NCBI RefSeq assembly: GCF_014270105.1
Contig: NZ_JACNMF010000002.1
Span: 682,001 to 746,000 of the forward strand
Length of the DNA: 64,000 nucleotides
Source of the DNA: Hyunsoonleella aquatilis
Lineage (GTDB): Bacteria > Bacteroidota > Bacteroidia > Flavobacteriales > Flavobacteriaceae
Reading direction: 5' to 3'
In this document: piece by piece, positions 1-9,777 of the stretch
Layout of the letters: each line of letters begins with the position of its first letter
How positions within the stretch are numbered: position 1 is the first letter of the stretch
Position numbers and translations under genes: made by a program
Notes under the pieces: generated by a model
Databases searched by the model: none
The model's input: the letters and a program-made list of their open reading frames with translations, nothing else
Told to the model about the DNA's origin: nothing

Positions 1-1
1 A

Positions 2-511
2 AATCTATTGAACTTCAAGCAGATTCTTGCCAAAGATGTGATGACACCTAGAACGGTGATGAAAACCGAGGATGAAACGACTACGGTTGAGGACTTCTTT
101 AAGCGAAACCTTAACATTCGCTTTTCAAGAATTCCTGTTTATTCTGGCGATACAGATAACATCACAGGATTGGTTCTTAAAGATGAAATTTTTAAGGAAA
201 TGGCTTTGGACAATAATTCTAAAAAACTGTCTGAATTAAAGCGAGATGTCATTGTAGTGAACCGAGGTCTTGCCATTCCTACCTTATTCGAAAAATTGGT
301 AGAGAGTAGGAACCACATGGCACTGGTGGTGGACGAATACGGCTCGGTAAGTGGGCTAGTTACTATGGAGGATGTTATTGAAACTTTGCTCGGACTTGAA
401 ATCATGGATGAGAGCGACAATGTTTCCGACCTACAGGTATTGGCCCGAAAAAGCTGGGAAGCCCGAGCAAAAAAATTGGGTATCATTTCTGAAGACAATC
501 CTTCAGAATAG
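2..511 (+). CDS. CBS-domain membrane protein of the CNNM/CorC (hemolysin-like) family, 5'-truncated
   Basis: The reading frame is open to the left edge, so only the C-terminal cytoplasmic part is present; the first ATG/TTG in view is not the true start. The visible 169 residues form a CBS pair: DVMTPRTVM near the beginning, then a second repeat with VVDEYGSVSGLVTMEDVIE. This is the signature of DUF21/CNNM-CBS proteins (CorC, TlyC), which are membrane proteins linked to divalent-cation handling. The protein ends shortly after the second CBS, so the extra CorC_HlyC domain of longer homologues is absent. GldE is a related flavobacterial protein, but no gldD follows, so I do not call it GldE. Confidence 0.85.
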   Translation, partial: NLLNFKQILAKDVMTPRTVMKTEDETTTVEDFFKRNLNIRFSRIPVYSGDTDNITGLVLKDEIFKEMALDNNSKKLSELKRDVIVVNRGLAIPTLFEKLVESRNHMALVVDEYGSVSGLVTMEDVIETLLGLEIMDESDNVSDLQVLARKSWEARAKKLGIISEDNPSE

Positions 512-543
512 CTAATAATCGATGTGAAAGCAGTTTCGACCTC

Positions 544-1008
544 ATGAAACAATTCATCAAAAATATATTGATTTTATTAAAATTATGGCCAAAACCGACA
601 CCCGTAAAACGCCATGATCTACAAAAAATAAGCATTCAAAAAGATCTGTATCTTCAAGTTTATTGGAAAGTCTTAAAAATAGGCAAAGGGCCAGCCGTTA
701 TTTTAAAATGGAAAACCATCGAGCTGATGAAATTTGACTGTTTCGGGCATAAGGATGGGCATTATCACATAGCTCCAAATTATGATTTTCGAATTTATTT
801 TACGGAACAAACAGCTAAAGCACAAATCAAACGGACTTCTGAAGAGTTGCTGATTAATGCCCAACGATATTTAAAATTGCATCCAGCAACAGAAATAAAC
901 AGAATTGAAATCGACCAAAATGCTCTAAAAGATGCGGTTAAAAAAGCAGAACAAAGCATGTTATACTATTTGGATAACATAAAGGAACTTCATAATAATC
1001 CTTCGTAA
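544..1008 (+). CDS. Hypothetical protein, 154 aa
   Basis: I do not recognise this protein. It starts at ATG, has no clear signal peptide or membrane helix beyond a short hydrophobic stretch (residues about 5-15), and is rich in Lys, Ile and aromatic residues. It sits 32 nt after the CBS protein and 4 nt before ogt on the same strand, so the three are probably co-transcribed. Codon use matches its neighbours and the reading frame is clean, which supports a real gene. No catalytic motif is visible, and no function is proposed. Confidence 0.7.
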   Translation: MKQFIKNILILLKLWPKPTPVKRHDLQKISIQKDLYLQVYWKVLKIGKGPAVILKWKTIELMKFDCFGHKDGHYHIAPNYDFRIYFTEQTAKAQIKRTSEELLINAQRYLKLHPATEINRIEIDQNALKDAVKKAEQSMLYYLDNIKELHNNPS

Positions 1009-1012
1009 TAAA

Positions 1013-1486
1013 ATGGAAACCTGTATCATTACTTCACCTTTGGGTTTTACCAAAATTATTGGTGATTCCAATGGCATTGCATCCGTTACCGTTCTAAATT
1101 CCGAAGAAATCCCCACTGATATTATCCCCGAGATTCTTGAAGATTGTGTCATACAGCTCAACGAATATTTTGATGGCACCCGGAAACATTTCAACTTAAA
1201 ATTAAATCCGCAAGGCACTGATTTTCAAAAGGGCATTTGGAAACTTTTGGAAGCTATTCCATATGGAAAAACCACAACGTATTTGGAGCTTTCCAAAACA
1301 TATGGAGATGAAAAAGCCATTCGCGCAGTAGCCAATGCCAACGGCAAAAACCCACTTTGGATTATTGTACCCTGTCACCGCGTGATTGGAAGCGACGGCA
1401 GTTTAACAGGTTATGCGGGAGGGCTACGCCGAAAACAATGGTTATTGGAACATGAAAGTCCGTACAAACAACAATCTTTGTTCTAA
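1013..1486 (+). CDS. ogt: Methylated-DNA--[protein]-cysteine S-methyltransferase
   Basis: This suicide repair enzyme transfers alkyl groups from O6-alkylguanine (and O4-alkylthymine) to its own cysteine. The active-site motif IVPCHRVIGSDG is present, with the nucleophile at about C121, followed by GYAGGLRRKQWLLEHE, typical of the DNA-binding C-terminal domain. The upstream FQKGIWKLLEAIPYGKTTTY segment is the conserved helix and loop before it. At 157 aa it is the normal length for Ogt without an Ada regulatory domain. It follows the hypothetical gene by 4 nt. The assignment is secure; the ogt versus adaB naming is conventional. Confidence 0.95.
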   Translation: METCIITSPLGFTKIIGDSNGIASVTVLNSEEIPTDIIPEILEDCVIQLNEYFDGTRKHFNLKLNPQGTDFQKGIWKLLEAIPYGKTTTYLELSKTYGDEKAIRAVANANGKNPLWIIVPCHRVIGSDGSLTGYAGGLRRKQWLLEHESPYKQQSLF

Positions 1487-1528
1487 ACCAACATTAATCC
1501 CTATATTTATGTACATTTATTTGTACGC

Positions 1529-2680
1529 ATGAAATTTCTGAAAAAATTCCTTAAATGGGTTATAATTAGTGCTGGAAGTATCATTATCCTACTTTACATT
1601 TTTGGATACGGGTACGTTTTGAGAGGCATCAAAATTGTTTATTTCACAGGACATACAACGGCTTTTATTGACGACTACCCCTACTTTGAGAACGATACCA
1701 TCAAAAAAGGAAAACACGTTGATGCTTGGCCAAAACACAATGACTATAATTCTGTTTCAGAAACTGATAAACTGAATCAGACCCATTCGGAACTTGGAAC
1801 AATAGCATACCTTATCATCAAAAACGACAGTATTTGGTTTGAAAAATATTATGGTGGATTTGGCAAAAACTCCAAAACAAACTCGTTTTCAATTGCAAAA
1901 AGTATTACTTGCGCATTATTGGGAAAGGCAATTAAAGAAGGTTACATCCAAGGTTTGGACCAACCCTTAAGCGATTTCTACCCTCAATTTTCTTATGCCA
2001 AAACTACTGTTGGCGATTTGGCTTCCATGGCTTCGGGATTGGAATGGGTAGAGCATTATAAAAACCCGCTTTCCATTACAGCAAGAGCAAACTACAGCAG
2101 TAATCTAGAGGACATTATGCTGGATAGAAAAATAACGGGAACTCCTGGGCAAGGTTTTGTATATAAAAGTGGAAACACCCAACTCTTAGGAATGGTGATA
2201 CAAAAAGCAACAGGGAAAAAACTGGCTAATTATCTTTCTGAAAGTTTTTGGCAACCAATGGGAATGTCCGAAGATGCACTTTGGCAGTTAGACGACAAAG
2301 ACAATCGAATGGCTAAAGCTTTCACAGCAATTTCTAGCAATGCTAGGGATTTTGCGAGATTCGGAAAACTTTATAAGGATTTTGGGAGATGGAATGGCCA
2401 ACAACTATTGGATTCCAGTTTTGTTGCCACTTCCATTGCACCTCGATTTCCTGAAGACCCTAGATACGGCTACGGCTTTTGGCTGAAAAAAATAAAAGAC
2501 AAAAACTTTTTTATGATGCGCGGCCATTTGGGACAATATGTTATTGTTGAACCAAATGATAACATTATTATTGTGAGGCTTGGACACCGAAAAGGGCCTG
2601 GGAATCCAATAGCAAATTTCACAAGCGACATCACTGTTTATATTGAAGAAGCTTATAAAATGCTTAGTTCCAAATCATAA
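1529..2680 (+). CDS. Membrane-anchored serine hydrolase, beta-lactamase (class C/AmpC) fold
   Basis: An N-terminal hydrophobic helix (residues about 10-30) anchors the protein, with the catalytic domain outside. The three family motifs are visible: SxxK as S121-I-A-K124, the YxS/N element as Y212-K-S, and H333-L-G in place of the KTG box. This is the pattern of class C beta-lactamases, esterases and D-aminopeptidases (PF00144). It is more likely an esterase or peptidase than a true resistance enzyme, and the substrate cannot be read from the sequence. It lies 42 nt after ogt and has its own spacing from the following S41 gene. Confidence 0.88.
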   Translation: MKFLKKFLKWVIISAGSIIILLYIFGYGYVLRGIKIVYFTGHTTAFIDDYPYFENDTIKKGKHVDAWPKHNDYNSVSETDKLNQTHSELGTIAYLIIKNDSIWFEKYYGGFGKNSKTNSFSIAKSITCALLGKAIKEGYIQGLDQPLSDFYPQFSYAKTTVGDLASMASGLEWVEHYKNPLSITARANYSSNLEDIMLDRKITGTPGQGFVYKSGNTQLLGMVIQKATGKKLANYLSESFWQPMGMSEDALWQLDDKDNRMAKAFTAISSNARDFARFGKLYKDFGRWNGQQLLDSSFVATSIAPRFPEDPRYGYGFWLKKIKDKNFFMMRGHLGQYVIVEPNDNIIIVRLGHRKGPGNPIANFTSDITVYIEEAYKMLSSKS

Positions 2681-2757
2681 TATTTTGTTATTTAACAAAT
2701 ATTTGGAGTCGTAAGAAATTTAATTCCTTTTTTTTGATTGAAACTACATCAATCATC

Positions 2758-4974
2758 ATGAAAAAATCATTTCTGTGTTTAACACTATTACTTTCTTGCA
2801 TATCCTGCGTGCAAAAACAGAAAAGTAAAAAATTTAACTTAGATTTTGAAACTTATAATACTCAAATGCTATTACCGGATAAGTGGTTTGAGTGGGGCAA
2901 TTATAATTTGCAAGCGGATACTGTGGAAGTTCATTCAGGAAATTATTCTGCAAAGGTTTCATCAAAAAACAAGCATGACTCCTTTGGATGCATTGCTTAT
3001 CGAATTCCTGCAAACTTCTCGGGCAAAAAAATTAAGCTAGAAGGCTACATGAAGTTAAAAAATGTTGAAAATGGATTTGGCGGGCTATTACTTAGACTTG
3101 ATAATGGCAATAGTAAAACACTGGAGTTTAGCAACATGAAAAACCAAAATATAAATGGCACCAAAAACTGGAAAAAGTACGTCATAGAATTGCCCTTCCC
3201 TAAAGAGGCTAAAAGGATTTATATTGGAGGTATTCTGTTAGGTAAAGGTGAGGCTTGGTTTGATGATTTCGTTTTGACCGTTGATGGTAAAGACATTCAA
3301 ACTTTTAAAGAAATAGAAGAACCCGTTTTTAAGGCAAAGTTAGATAAGGAGTTTGACCATAACTCAAATGTAAAAATTACCAGTTTAGATGATGTACAAA
3401 TTGAAAACTTAGAATTACTAGGAAGGGTTTGGGGCTTGCTGAAATATCATCATCCTGAAATTGCTAAGGGAAACTACAACTGGGACTATGAGTTGTTTAG
3501 AATACTTCCTAAATATCAAAATATTAAAAACAATCTCGATCGAGACCAATTAATTATATCATGGATAGATAATCTCGGTACTGTTGAACCTTGGGATGAA
3601 TACAAAGAAACCTCAAAAGATGCTCTTTTAAAACCAGATTTAGATTGGATTGACTCAGAAGACATTTCAGATGCACTTAAGGAAAAATTACAATTCATTA
3701 TTAAAAACAGACATCAAGGAAACCACTATTATATTGAACCTGATCGTGCGAAAAATCCAAAATTTAAAAATGAAAAACTGTACTACAGCATGTCTTTTAA
3801 AGACGACGGTTTTAAGTTATTGGCACTTTACAGATATTGGAACATGATACAATATTATTTTCCTTATAAATACCTAACGGATAATAATTGGAATACTATT
3901 TTAAAAGATTACATTCCTAAAGTAATTCAAACGAAAAATAAGTTAGAATATGAACTTGTAATGATAGAATTAATAGGAGAAATTAACGACACTCATGCAA
4001 CTACCTATACAGGTTTTAACAATGTTCAAAATAAAAGAGGGAAATACTTTGCACCCTTTAAGGTCAGTTTTATTGAAAACAAACTAGTTGTTACAGATTA
4101 TTATAACCCAGAATATAAAGATAAATCAAAGTTGAAAGTTGGAGATATCATTACTCATGTTAATGGAAAAACTATTCAATCAATTCTAGATAGTGTCTCA
4201 AATTATTATCCTGCATCAAACCAAACTTCAAAATTCAGAAATATTTCAAGAGATATTCTAAGGTCCAATAGCCAACAAATAAAAGTAAATTATTTATCGA
4301 ATAATCAAGAAAAGCATTATAATATACCTCTAATTTTAAAAGACAGTTTAAATCTCAATTGGTACAATTGGAAAGACGAAAAATGTTATAAAGTTTTGGA
4401 TAATAATATCGGTTACGTTACTCTACAACACATATCCAAAAGTGACATTCCTGAAATAAAATCTAAATTTAAAAACACAAAAGGCATCATCATTGACATA
4501 AGAAACTATCCTAGTACATTTGTACCATTCAAATTGGGGAATTTCTTTGTATCCTCTTCAACTCCTTTTGTAAAATTCACTACATTTAGCCTAGATAACC
4601 CAGGGGAGTTTTTAGTTATCGATGGCCCAAAAATCCCAAAGGACCGAGAAACCTTTAAAGGTAAATTAGTTGTTTTGGTAAATGAAGATTCTCAGAGTCA
4701 ATCCGAATATACCGCAATGGCATTTAGAGCAGGAAACAATACAACCATTATGGGTAGTACAACAGCAGGGGCAGACGGAAATGTTTCATCTATTTATTTA
4801 CCTGGTGGATTAAGAACAAATATTTCGGGAATTGGTATATACTACCCAGACGGAACGGAAACACAACGTGTCGGAATCGTACCCGATATCGTGGTAAAAC
4901 CTACTATTCAAGGAATTAAAGACGGTAGAGACGAGGTTCTTGAAAAAGCTATAGAGGTTATACTAAATGATTAA
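2758..4974 (+). CDS. S41-family peptidase, lipoprotein, with N-terminal carbohydrate-binding-like module
   Basis: I place the start at the ATG at 2758 because it gives a proper lipoprotein signal: a hydrophobic run and then a lipobox ending LSCISC. An earlier TTG at 2734 would add eight residues with no role. Residues about 20-185 look like a jelly-roll carbohydrate-binding module (LDFE at the start, WFDDFVLTVDG at the end). A PDZ-like loop (LKVGDIITHVNGK) and an S41 core follow. The serine region reads NEDSQSQSE at about residues 642-650, with TTAGADGN after it, matching the TxSxSE pattern of tail-specific/tricorn-type proteases. At 738 aa it is long for the family because of the extra module. 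It is probably periplasmic or surface-exposed; the substrate is unknown. Confidence 0.85.
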   Translation: MKKSFLCLTLLLSCISCVQKQKSKKFNLDFETYNTQMLLPDKWFEWGNYNLQADTVEVHSGNYSAKVSSKNKHDSFGCIAYRIPANFSGKKIKLEGYMKLKNVENGFGGLLLRLDNGNSKTLEFSNMKNQNINGTKNWKKYVIELPFPKEAKRIYIGGILLGKGEAWFDDFVLTVDGKDIQTFKEIEEPVFKAKLDKEFDHNSNVKITSLDDVQIENLELLGRVWGLLKYHHPEIAKGNYNWDYELFRILPKYQNIKNNLDRDQLIISWIDNLGTVEPWDEYKETSKDALLKPDLDWIDSEDISDALKEKLQFIIKNRHQGNHYYIEPDRAKNPKFKNEKLYYSMSFKDDGFKLLALYRYWNMIQYYFPYKYLTDNNWNTILKDYIPKVIQTKNKLEYELVMIELIGEINDTHATTYTGFNNVQNKRGKYFAPFKVSFIENKLVVTDYYNPEYKDKSKLKVGDIITHVNGKTIQSILDSVSNYYPASNQTSKFRNISRDILRSNSQQIKVNYLSNNQEKHYNIPLILKDSLNLNWYNWKDEKCYKVLDNNIGYVTLQHISKSDIPEIKSKFKNTKGIIIDIRNYPSTFVPFKLGNFFVSSSTPFVKFTTFSLDNPGEFLVIDGPKIPKDRETFKGKLVVLVNEDSQSQSEYTAMAFRAGNNTTIMGSTTAGADGNVSSIYLPGGLRTNISGIGIYYPDGTETQRVGIVPDIVVKPTIQGIKDGRDEVLEKAIEVILND

Positions 4975-4976
4975 AA

Positions 4977-5690
4977 ATGATTTCAAAACTCAATCTTGAA
5001 GATATATTATTTCTGGACATCGAAACGGTTCCAGAAACCGAGCATTTTTCTGAGTTAGATGAAGTTAAACAATCCCTTTGGGAAAATAAATCTCAATACC
5101 AGCGTAGGGACGAGTACACTCCTGAAGAGTTTTATAACCGCGCAGGCATTTGGGCAGAATTTGGGAAAATTATTTGTATTTCGGTTGGGTTCTTTAATTT
5201 TCAAGGGCAACGGCGCATGTTTCGGGTGACCTCCTATTACGGTGATGAGGTCACTATTTTAAAAGAATTCAAAAACCTTATCATCACCCATTTTAGTCAA
5301 ACCAAACATTTATTATGTGCGCATAACGGCAAGGAATTTGACTTTCCGTACATTGCCCGAAGGATGATTATCCATAATATCGAGTTACCCTATAAATTGA
5401 ACCTTTTCGGAAAAAAGCCATGGGAAGTCCCGCATTTGGACACTTTGGAGCTTTGGAAATTCGGTGATTACAAAACCTACACTTCCCTGAAACTATTAAC
5501 AAACGTTTTGGGCGTACCATCGCCAAAAGATGATATTGACGGCAGTGAAGTCTATCGGGTGTATTACGAAGAAGGTGATATCGACAGAATAATTGATTAT
5601 TGCGAAAAAGATACCATTGCCGTGGCGCAAATCTTTTTGAGATTGCGAGGCGATGATTTATTGGATAATGACGAAATTATTAGGATTTAA
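4977..5690 (+). CDS. 3'-5' exonuclease, DNA polymerase B-like (RNase H fold)
   Basis: Exonuclease motifs of the DEDD type are visible: FLDIETVPE (D14 and E16), AHNGKEFDFPYIARRM in the middle, and YCEKDTIAVAQIFLRL near the C-terminus. This matches the predicted stand-alone PolB-like exonuclease family (PF10108). No polymerase domain is attached. It begins 2 nt after the S41 stop and ends directly before the ABC ATPase start, so it is translated as part of a tight run of genes. The role is probably in DNA or RNA end processing; no specific pathway can be inferred. Confidence 0.88.
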   Translation: MISKLNLEDILFLDIETVPETEHFSELDEVKQSLWENKSQYQRRDEYTPEEFYNRAGIWAEFGKIICISVGFFNFQGQRRMFRVTSYYGDEVTILKEFKNLIITHFSQTKHLLCAHNGKEFDFPYIARRMIIHNIELPYKLNLFGKKPWEVPHLDTLELWKFGDYKTYTSLKLLTNVLGVPSPKDDIDGSEVYRVYYEEGDIDRIIDYCEKDTIAVAQIFLRLRGDDLLDNDEIIRI

Positions 5691-7370
5691 ATGAAGCTAA
5701 AGCCCTTATTGGATATAAAAAACCTCTCGATATCCTTTGGTGAAAATGAGGTGATTCACAGTATTTCCTATCATTTGAATGAAAATGAAATCCTGGGTAT
5801 TGTAGGCGAATCAGGTTCGGGAAAGTCGGTGTCGTCGTTGGCCATTTTGGGACTTTTGCCAAAGCGCATTTCGAAGATCGCCTCAGGGCACATTACTTTT
5901 GATGGCAAGGATTTGACCGAGCTATCAAACAAAGCATTCCAGAAGATTCGAGGCAAGAAAATCTCGATGATTTTCCAAGAGCCCATGAGTTCCTTAAACC
6001 CATCGATGACCTGCGGAAAACAGGTTCAGGAAATTTTGTTGCAACATACCGATATCTCAAAATCAGAAGCTAAGAAGGAAACTTTATCCCTATTCGAAAA
6101 GGTAAAACTCCCTAATATTGAGCGTGTGTTTAAATCCTATCCTCACGAAATTTCAGGTGGACAAAAACAGCGTGTGATGATTGCCATGGCCATCGCCTGC
6201 AAACCCGATATTTTAATTGCCGATGAGCCCACCACGGCTTTGGACGTTACCGTTCAAAAGGATATCATCCATCTGCTAAAGGAATTACAGATGGAGACTC
6301 AAATGAGCATCATTTTCATCACCCATGATTTGGCTCTAATTTCCGAAATAGCCAATAGGGTTTTGGTGATGTATAAAGGCAATATTGTGGAACAAGGGTC
6401 AATACAGGATATTTTCAGCAATCCTCAAAACGAGTACACCAAAGCGCTCATAAATTCTCGCCCATCTTTGGACGAACGCTTAAAGGTATTGCCCACCATT
6501 CAGGATTTTTTGGATAACACTTCAAAATCCGAAGTTATCACTTCCGAAGAACGCCAAAAAACACATAATAAACTATACAGCCAACCACCATTATTAGAGG
6601 TCATTGATGTTGAAAAGGAATATCTCTCAAAATCGGGATGGTTTTCAAAACCTGAATCTTTTAAAGCGGTTAATGGTGTAAGCTTCAAATTGTACGAAGG
6701 CGAAACTTTAGGGCTGGTAGGGGAATCTGGTTGTGGTAAATCCACTTTGGGTAATGCCATTTTACAATTGGACAAAGCGACAGCAGGAGCTATTATGTAT
6801 AAAGGTGTTGACATTACCAAACTTTCAACTGCCCATGTGCGCAAATTGCGAAAGGACATTCAAATTATTTTTCAGGATCCGTTTGCTTCTTTAAATCCTA
6901 GGATTCCTGTGGGCAAGGCCATTATGGAACCCATGCAGGTACATCAACATTATAACTCGGATGACGAACGCAAAGCCAAAGTCTTGGAAATTTTGGAACG
7001 GGTCGGACTTTCCGAAGATTATTTTAACCGCTACCCACATGAATTTTCAGGGGGTCAGCGCCAGCGAATTGGTATTGCGCGAACCATTGCTTTACAACCA
7101 AAATTAATCGTTTGCGATGAATCGGTTTCGGCTTTGGATATCTCAGTGCAAGCGCAAGTATTGAATCTTTTAAATGAATTGAAAGCAGATTTTGGCTTCA
7201 CCTATATTTTTATTTCGCATGATTTGGCGGTTGTAAAATACATGGCTGACCAGCTTTTAGTGATGAACCAAGGCAAAATTGAGGAACTGGACGATGCGGA
7301 TATTATTTATGCTAACCCAAAAAAGGAGTATACCAAAAAGTTGATAGATGCGATACCGAAGGGAATTTAA
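5691..7370 (+). CDS. Fused dual ABC ATPase of the oligopeptide/dipeptide (DppD-DppF / YejF) type
   Basis: Two complete ATPase domains lie in one 559-aa chain. Domain 1 has Walker A GESGSGKS (residues 39-46), signature [11 protein letters not shown] and Walker [15 protein letters not shown]. Domain 2 has Walker [10 protein letters not shown] (about residue 342), signature [11 protein letters not shown] and [14 protein letters not shown]. The LNPS/LNPR elements after the Q-loop and the TKxLIxAxP ends are typical of peptide and nickel importers. No permease or binding protein is adjacent, so its membrane partners must be encoded elsewhere. The ATG touches the preceding stop codon. Confidence 0.92.
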   Translation: MKLKPLLDIKNLSISFGENEVIHSISYHLNENEILGIVGESGSGKSVSSLAILGLLPKRISKIASGHITFDGKDLTELSNKAFQKIRGKKISMIFQEPMSSLNPSMTCGKQVQEILLQHTDISKSEAKKETLSLFEKVKLPNIERVFKSYPHEISGGQKQRVMIAMAIACKPDILIADEPTTALDVTVQKDIIHLLKELQMETQMSIIFITHDLALISEIANRVLVMYKGNIVEQGSIQDIFSNPQNEYTKALINSRPSLDERLKVLPTIQDFLDNTSKSEVITSEERQKTHNKLYSQPPLLEVIDVEKEYLSKSGWFSKPESFKAVNGVSFKLYEGETLGLVGESGCGKSTLGNAILQLDKATAGAIMYKGVDITKLSTAHVRKLRKDIQIIFQDPFASLNPRIPVGKAIMEPMQVHQHYNSDDERKAKVLEILERVGLSEDYFNRYPHEFSGGQRQRIGIARTIALQPKLIVCDESVSALDISVQAQVLNLLNELKADFGFTYIFISHDLAVVKYMADQLLVMNQGKIEELDDADIIYANPKKEYTKKLIDAIPKGI

Positions 7371-7390
7371 CTTGAATTATGTCCAAAAAA

Positions 7391-7411
7391 AATCCCGAAA
7401 AATTCGGGATT
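7391..7411 (-). terminator. Rho-independent terminator on the minus strand
   Basis: A perfect 9-bp stem (AATCCCGAA / TTCGGGATT) has a 3-nt loop. Read on the minus strand it is followed at once by a run of eight T, whereas on the plus strand no T-run follows. It therefore terminates a minus-strand transcript, which fits the 40-codon ORF at 7446-7568. Confidence 0.75.
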
Positions 7412-7445
7412 ATCTCAAAAACTATTCATCTTACAAAATCAAATT

Positions 7446-7568
7446 TTATAACATAAACACTTTTTTGGTGAGATAAAGCAAGCCTTTCATAAACTTCAGG
7501 TTTTCCTGCAAGGTTTCTTTAAACTTGCTCTCTCGTTTCGTAGGTTGTTCAGGTAGATTTGTTGCCAT
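7446..7568 (-). CDS. Small protein of 40 aa, unrecognised
   Basis: ATG at 7568 opens a 40-codon frame ending TAA at 7446: MATNLPEQPTKRESKFKETL, then a hydrophobic/basic half (LKFMKGLLYLTKKVFML). The N-terminal half is polar and charged; the C-terminal half could form an amphipathic, membrane-binding helix. A minus-strand terminator lies 35 nt downstream, which argues that this is a real transcription unit inside an otherwise empty 442-bp gap. No homologue is known to me. The alternative is a chance ORF within a small RNA. Confidence 0.5.
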   Translation of the reverse strand: MATNLPEQPTKRESKFKETLQENLKFMKGLLYLTKKVFML

Positions 7569-7812
7569 ATCTAAAAATTTTTAAGATTATGATAGATTTG
7601 GGGGAAATCTATTTTCAATTCGGTTGATTTGGGATTGCTAATATCTACTTTTTTTTCAAAATATCCGTTTAAAAACATAATAAATCGATGAAGTGTAAAA
7701 TTTTTTAACATTTTACCTCAATCACGTCACTTTTGTAAAAAAGAAAATGATATAGTTTGTCATTTTGGCTTCCTATATAATCTTTATCTTTGAGAAAGAA
7801 AGCTATCCTTAT

Positions 7813-9777
7813 ATGAACGCAAAAAAACTTTGGGAAGGTTCCCAGCAGTTTAAACAAAACAGCCATTTAAGTCATTATTGCAATTGGCTGAAAAAAAACT
7901 ACGAGCTGACTTTCGAGGACTATCACAGCCTTTGGCAATGGTCCGTGGCCAATATCGAAGATTTTTGGGAAAGCCTTTGGCATTATTTCGATATTAAATA
8001 TCATTCACCTTATTCCAACGTACTACCCTCCAACGACATGCCCGGCTGCAAATGGTTTGAAGGAGCTACTTTAAATTATGCGGAACATATTTTTAGGCAT
8101 TCCCATCCTGAAAAAACAGCCATTTATTTTAGCAATGAAGCTGGACGACGTGAGGAAATTACTTGGGCGACATTGGAAACCAAAGTGGCTTCTATGATAT
8201 CCTATTTAAAATCCCTTGGGGTTAAAAAAGATGACCGTGTAGTGGCATTTATTCCAAATGTTCCAGAAGCTACTATCGTTTTTTTGGCGGTTAATGCTCT
8301 TGGGGCCATTTGGTCTTGTACCTCTCCTGATTTTGGAACTGAAAGCGTGGTCAATCGTTTTGAACAGATTCAGCCCAAAGTTCTAATTGCCGTTGATGGG
8401 TATTTTTACAATGGAAAACCCTATGATAAAACCAATACTGTTAAAGATATTGCTTCGGCGCTCCCTACTTTGGAAAAGGTGATTATTCTACCCTACCTCA
8501 ACGCAAGTGCTTTGGAAAATTTTTCGGATGAATTCGTGGATATCCATTCTATTTTTGAAATAGATGGAGGTACATTAGAATTCGTACCGGTAGATTTCAA
8601 TCATCCCATTTGGGTATTATACTCTTCAGGAACTACCGGATTGCCAAAAGCCATTGTGCAATCGCATGGTGGGATTTTATTGGAGCATTTGAAATACATG
8701 GCCTTTCATAATGATGTGAAAGAAGACGAGCGATATTTCTGGTTCACCACCACGGGGTGGATGATGTGGAACTTTTTGCAATCGCCTCTACTTATGGGTG
8801 CTTCTATTGTACTTTACGATGGCTCGCCAACATATCCAAACTTTGACTCCCTTTGGAGATTTTCCGACCAAATTGGCATTCACCATTTTGGAACGAGCGC
8901 ACCGTTTTTGGTAGCCAATATGAAAAAGCAAATGGACATCAAATCCAATCATGATTTATCCTCCATCCGCTCAATAAGCTCGACTGGCGCACCTTTGCCT
9001 GCCGAAGCCTTTCAGTATGTTTACGATTTTATAAAGAAAGATGTGTGGCTATGCTCGATGGCCGGTGGTACTGATGTATGTACTGCTTTTGTGGGTGGCA
9101 CGCCCTTTAACGGGGTTTATAAAGGTGAGATTCAATGTCGCGCTTTAGGCGTTTCTCTGTATGCTTTGGATCATAAAGGTGAGCCCATTGAGGATGGTTT
9201 AGGCGAAATGGTGATTGATAAACCCATGCCCTCAATGCCGATTTACTTTTGGAACGACACGGACGATGCCAGGTATAAATCAAGTTATTTTGAAGATTAT
9301 CCTGGCAAATGGCGTCATGGTGATTTTATAAAAATCAATTCGAAAACGAAAGGCTTGGTGATTTATGGTCGTTCTGATGCTACATTAAACCGACATGGGA
9401 TTAGAATTGGCACTAGTGAAATTTACAGTGCCGTCAATAAAATAGAAGGTATTGCCGATTCCTTAATTATCAATTTAGAATTGGAAGAAGGCAAACATTA
9501 TATGCCCTTGTTTGTAAAACTAAAACCGGGCATTGAATTAAACGACGATATCAAATCCAACATCAATCAGCAACTAAAAACGGATTATTCCCCTAGGCAC
9601 GTACCCGATGAAATTATTGAGGTAGCTGATATCCCATATACCTTAAGTGGCAAAAAAATGGAAGCCCCGATTAAAAAAATTCTTCTGAAAATGCCTTTGG
9701 AAACCTCCATCAATATGGATGCCATGCGGAACCCGGAGTCGATTCAATTTTTTATTGAATTTGCAGAAGGTATTTAA
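7813..9777 (+). CDS. Acetoacetate--CoA ligase (acetoacetyl-CoA synthetase)
   Basis: It activates acetoacetate to acetoacetyl-CoA using ATP, via an adenylate. ATG at 7813 gives the family's usual start (KLWEGSQQFKQNSHLSHYCNWL); the upstream TTG at 7765 would add 16 residues that do not belong. The AMP-binding P-loop YSSGTTGLPKAIVQSHGG, the acyl-AMP motif region WRHGDFIKINSK and the C-terminal lysine region YTLSGKKMEAPIKK are all present. At 654 aa it fits acetoacetyl-CoA synthetases and is distinct from acetyl-CoA synthetase. The role is probably ketone-body or leucine-derived acetoacetate use. It overlaps the convergent PBP gene by 4 nt. Confidence 0.9.
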   Translation: MNAKKLWEGSQQFKQNSHLSHYCNWLKKNYELTFEDYHSLWQWSVANIEDFWESLWHYFDIKYHSPYSNVLPSNDMPGCKWFEGATLNYAEHIFRHSHPEKTAIYFSNEAGRREEITWATLETKVASMISYLKSLGVKKDDRVVAFIPNVPEATIVFLAVNALGAIWSCTSPDFGTESVVNRFEQIQPKVLIAVDGYFYNGKPYDKTNTVKDIASALPTLEKVIILPYLNASALENFSDEFVDIHSIFEIDGGTLEFVPVDFNHPIWVLYSSGTTGLPKAIVQSHGGILLEHLKYMAFHNDVKEDERYFWFTTTGWMMWNFLQSPLLMGASIVLYDGSPTYPNFDSLWRFSDQIGIHHFGTSAPFLVANMKKQMDIKSNHDLSSIRSISSTGAPLPAEAFQYVYDFIKKDVWLCSMAGGTDVCTAFVGGTPFNGVYKGEIQCRALGVSLYALDHKGEPIEDGLGEMVIDKPMPSMPIYFWNDTDDARYKSSYFEDYPGKWRHGDFIKINSKTKGLVIYGRSDATLNRHGIRIGTSEIYSAVNKIEGIADSLIINLELEEGKHYMPLFVKLKPGIELNDDIKSNINQQLKTDYSPRHVPDEIIEVADIPYTLSGKKMEAPIKKILLKMPLETSINMDAMRNPESIQFFIEFAEGI

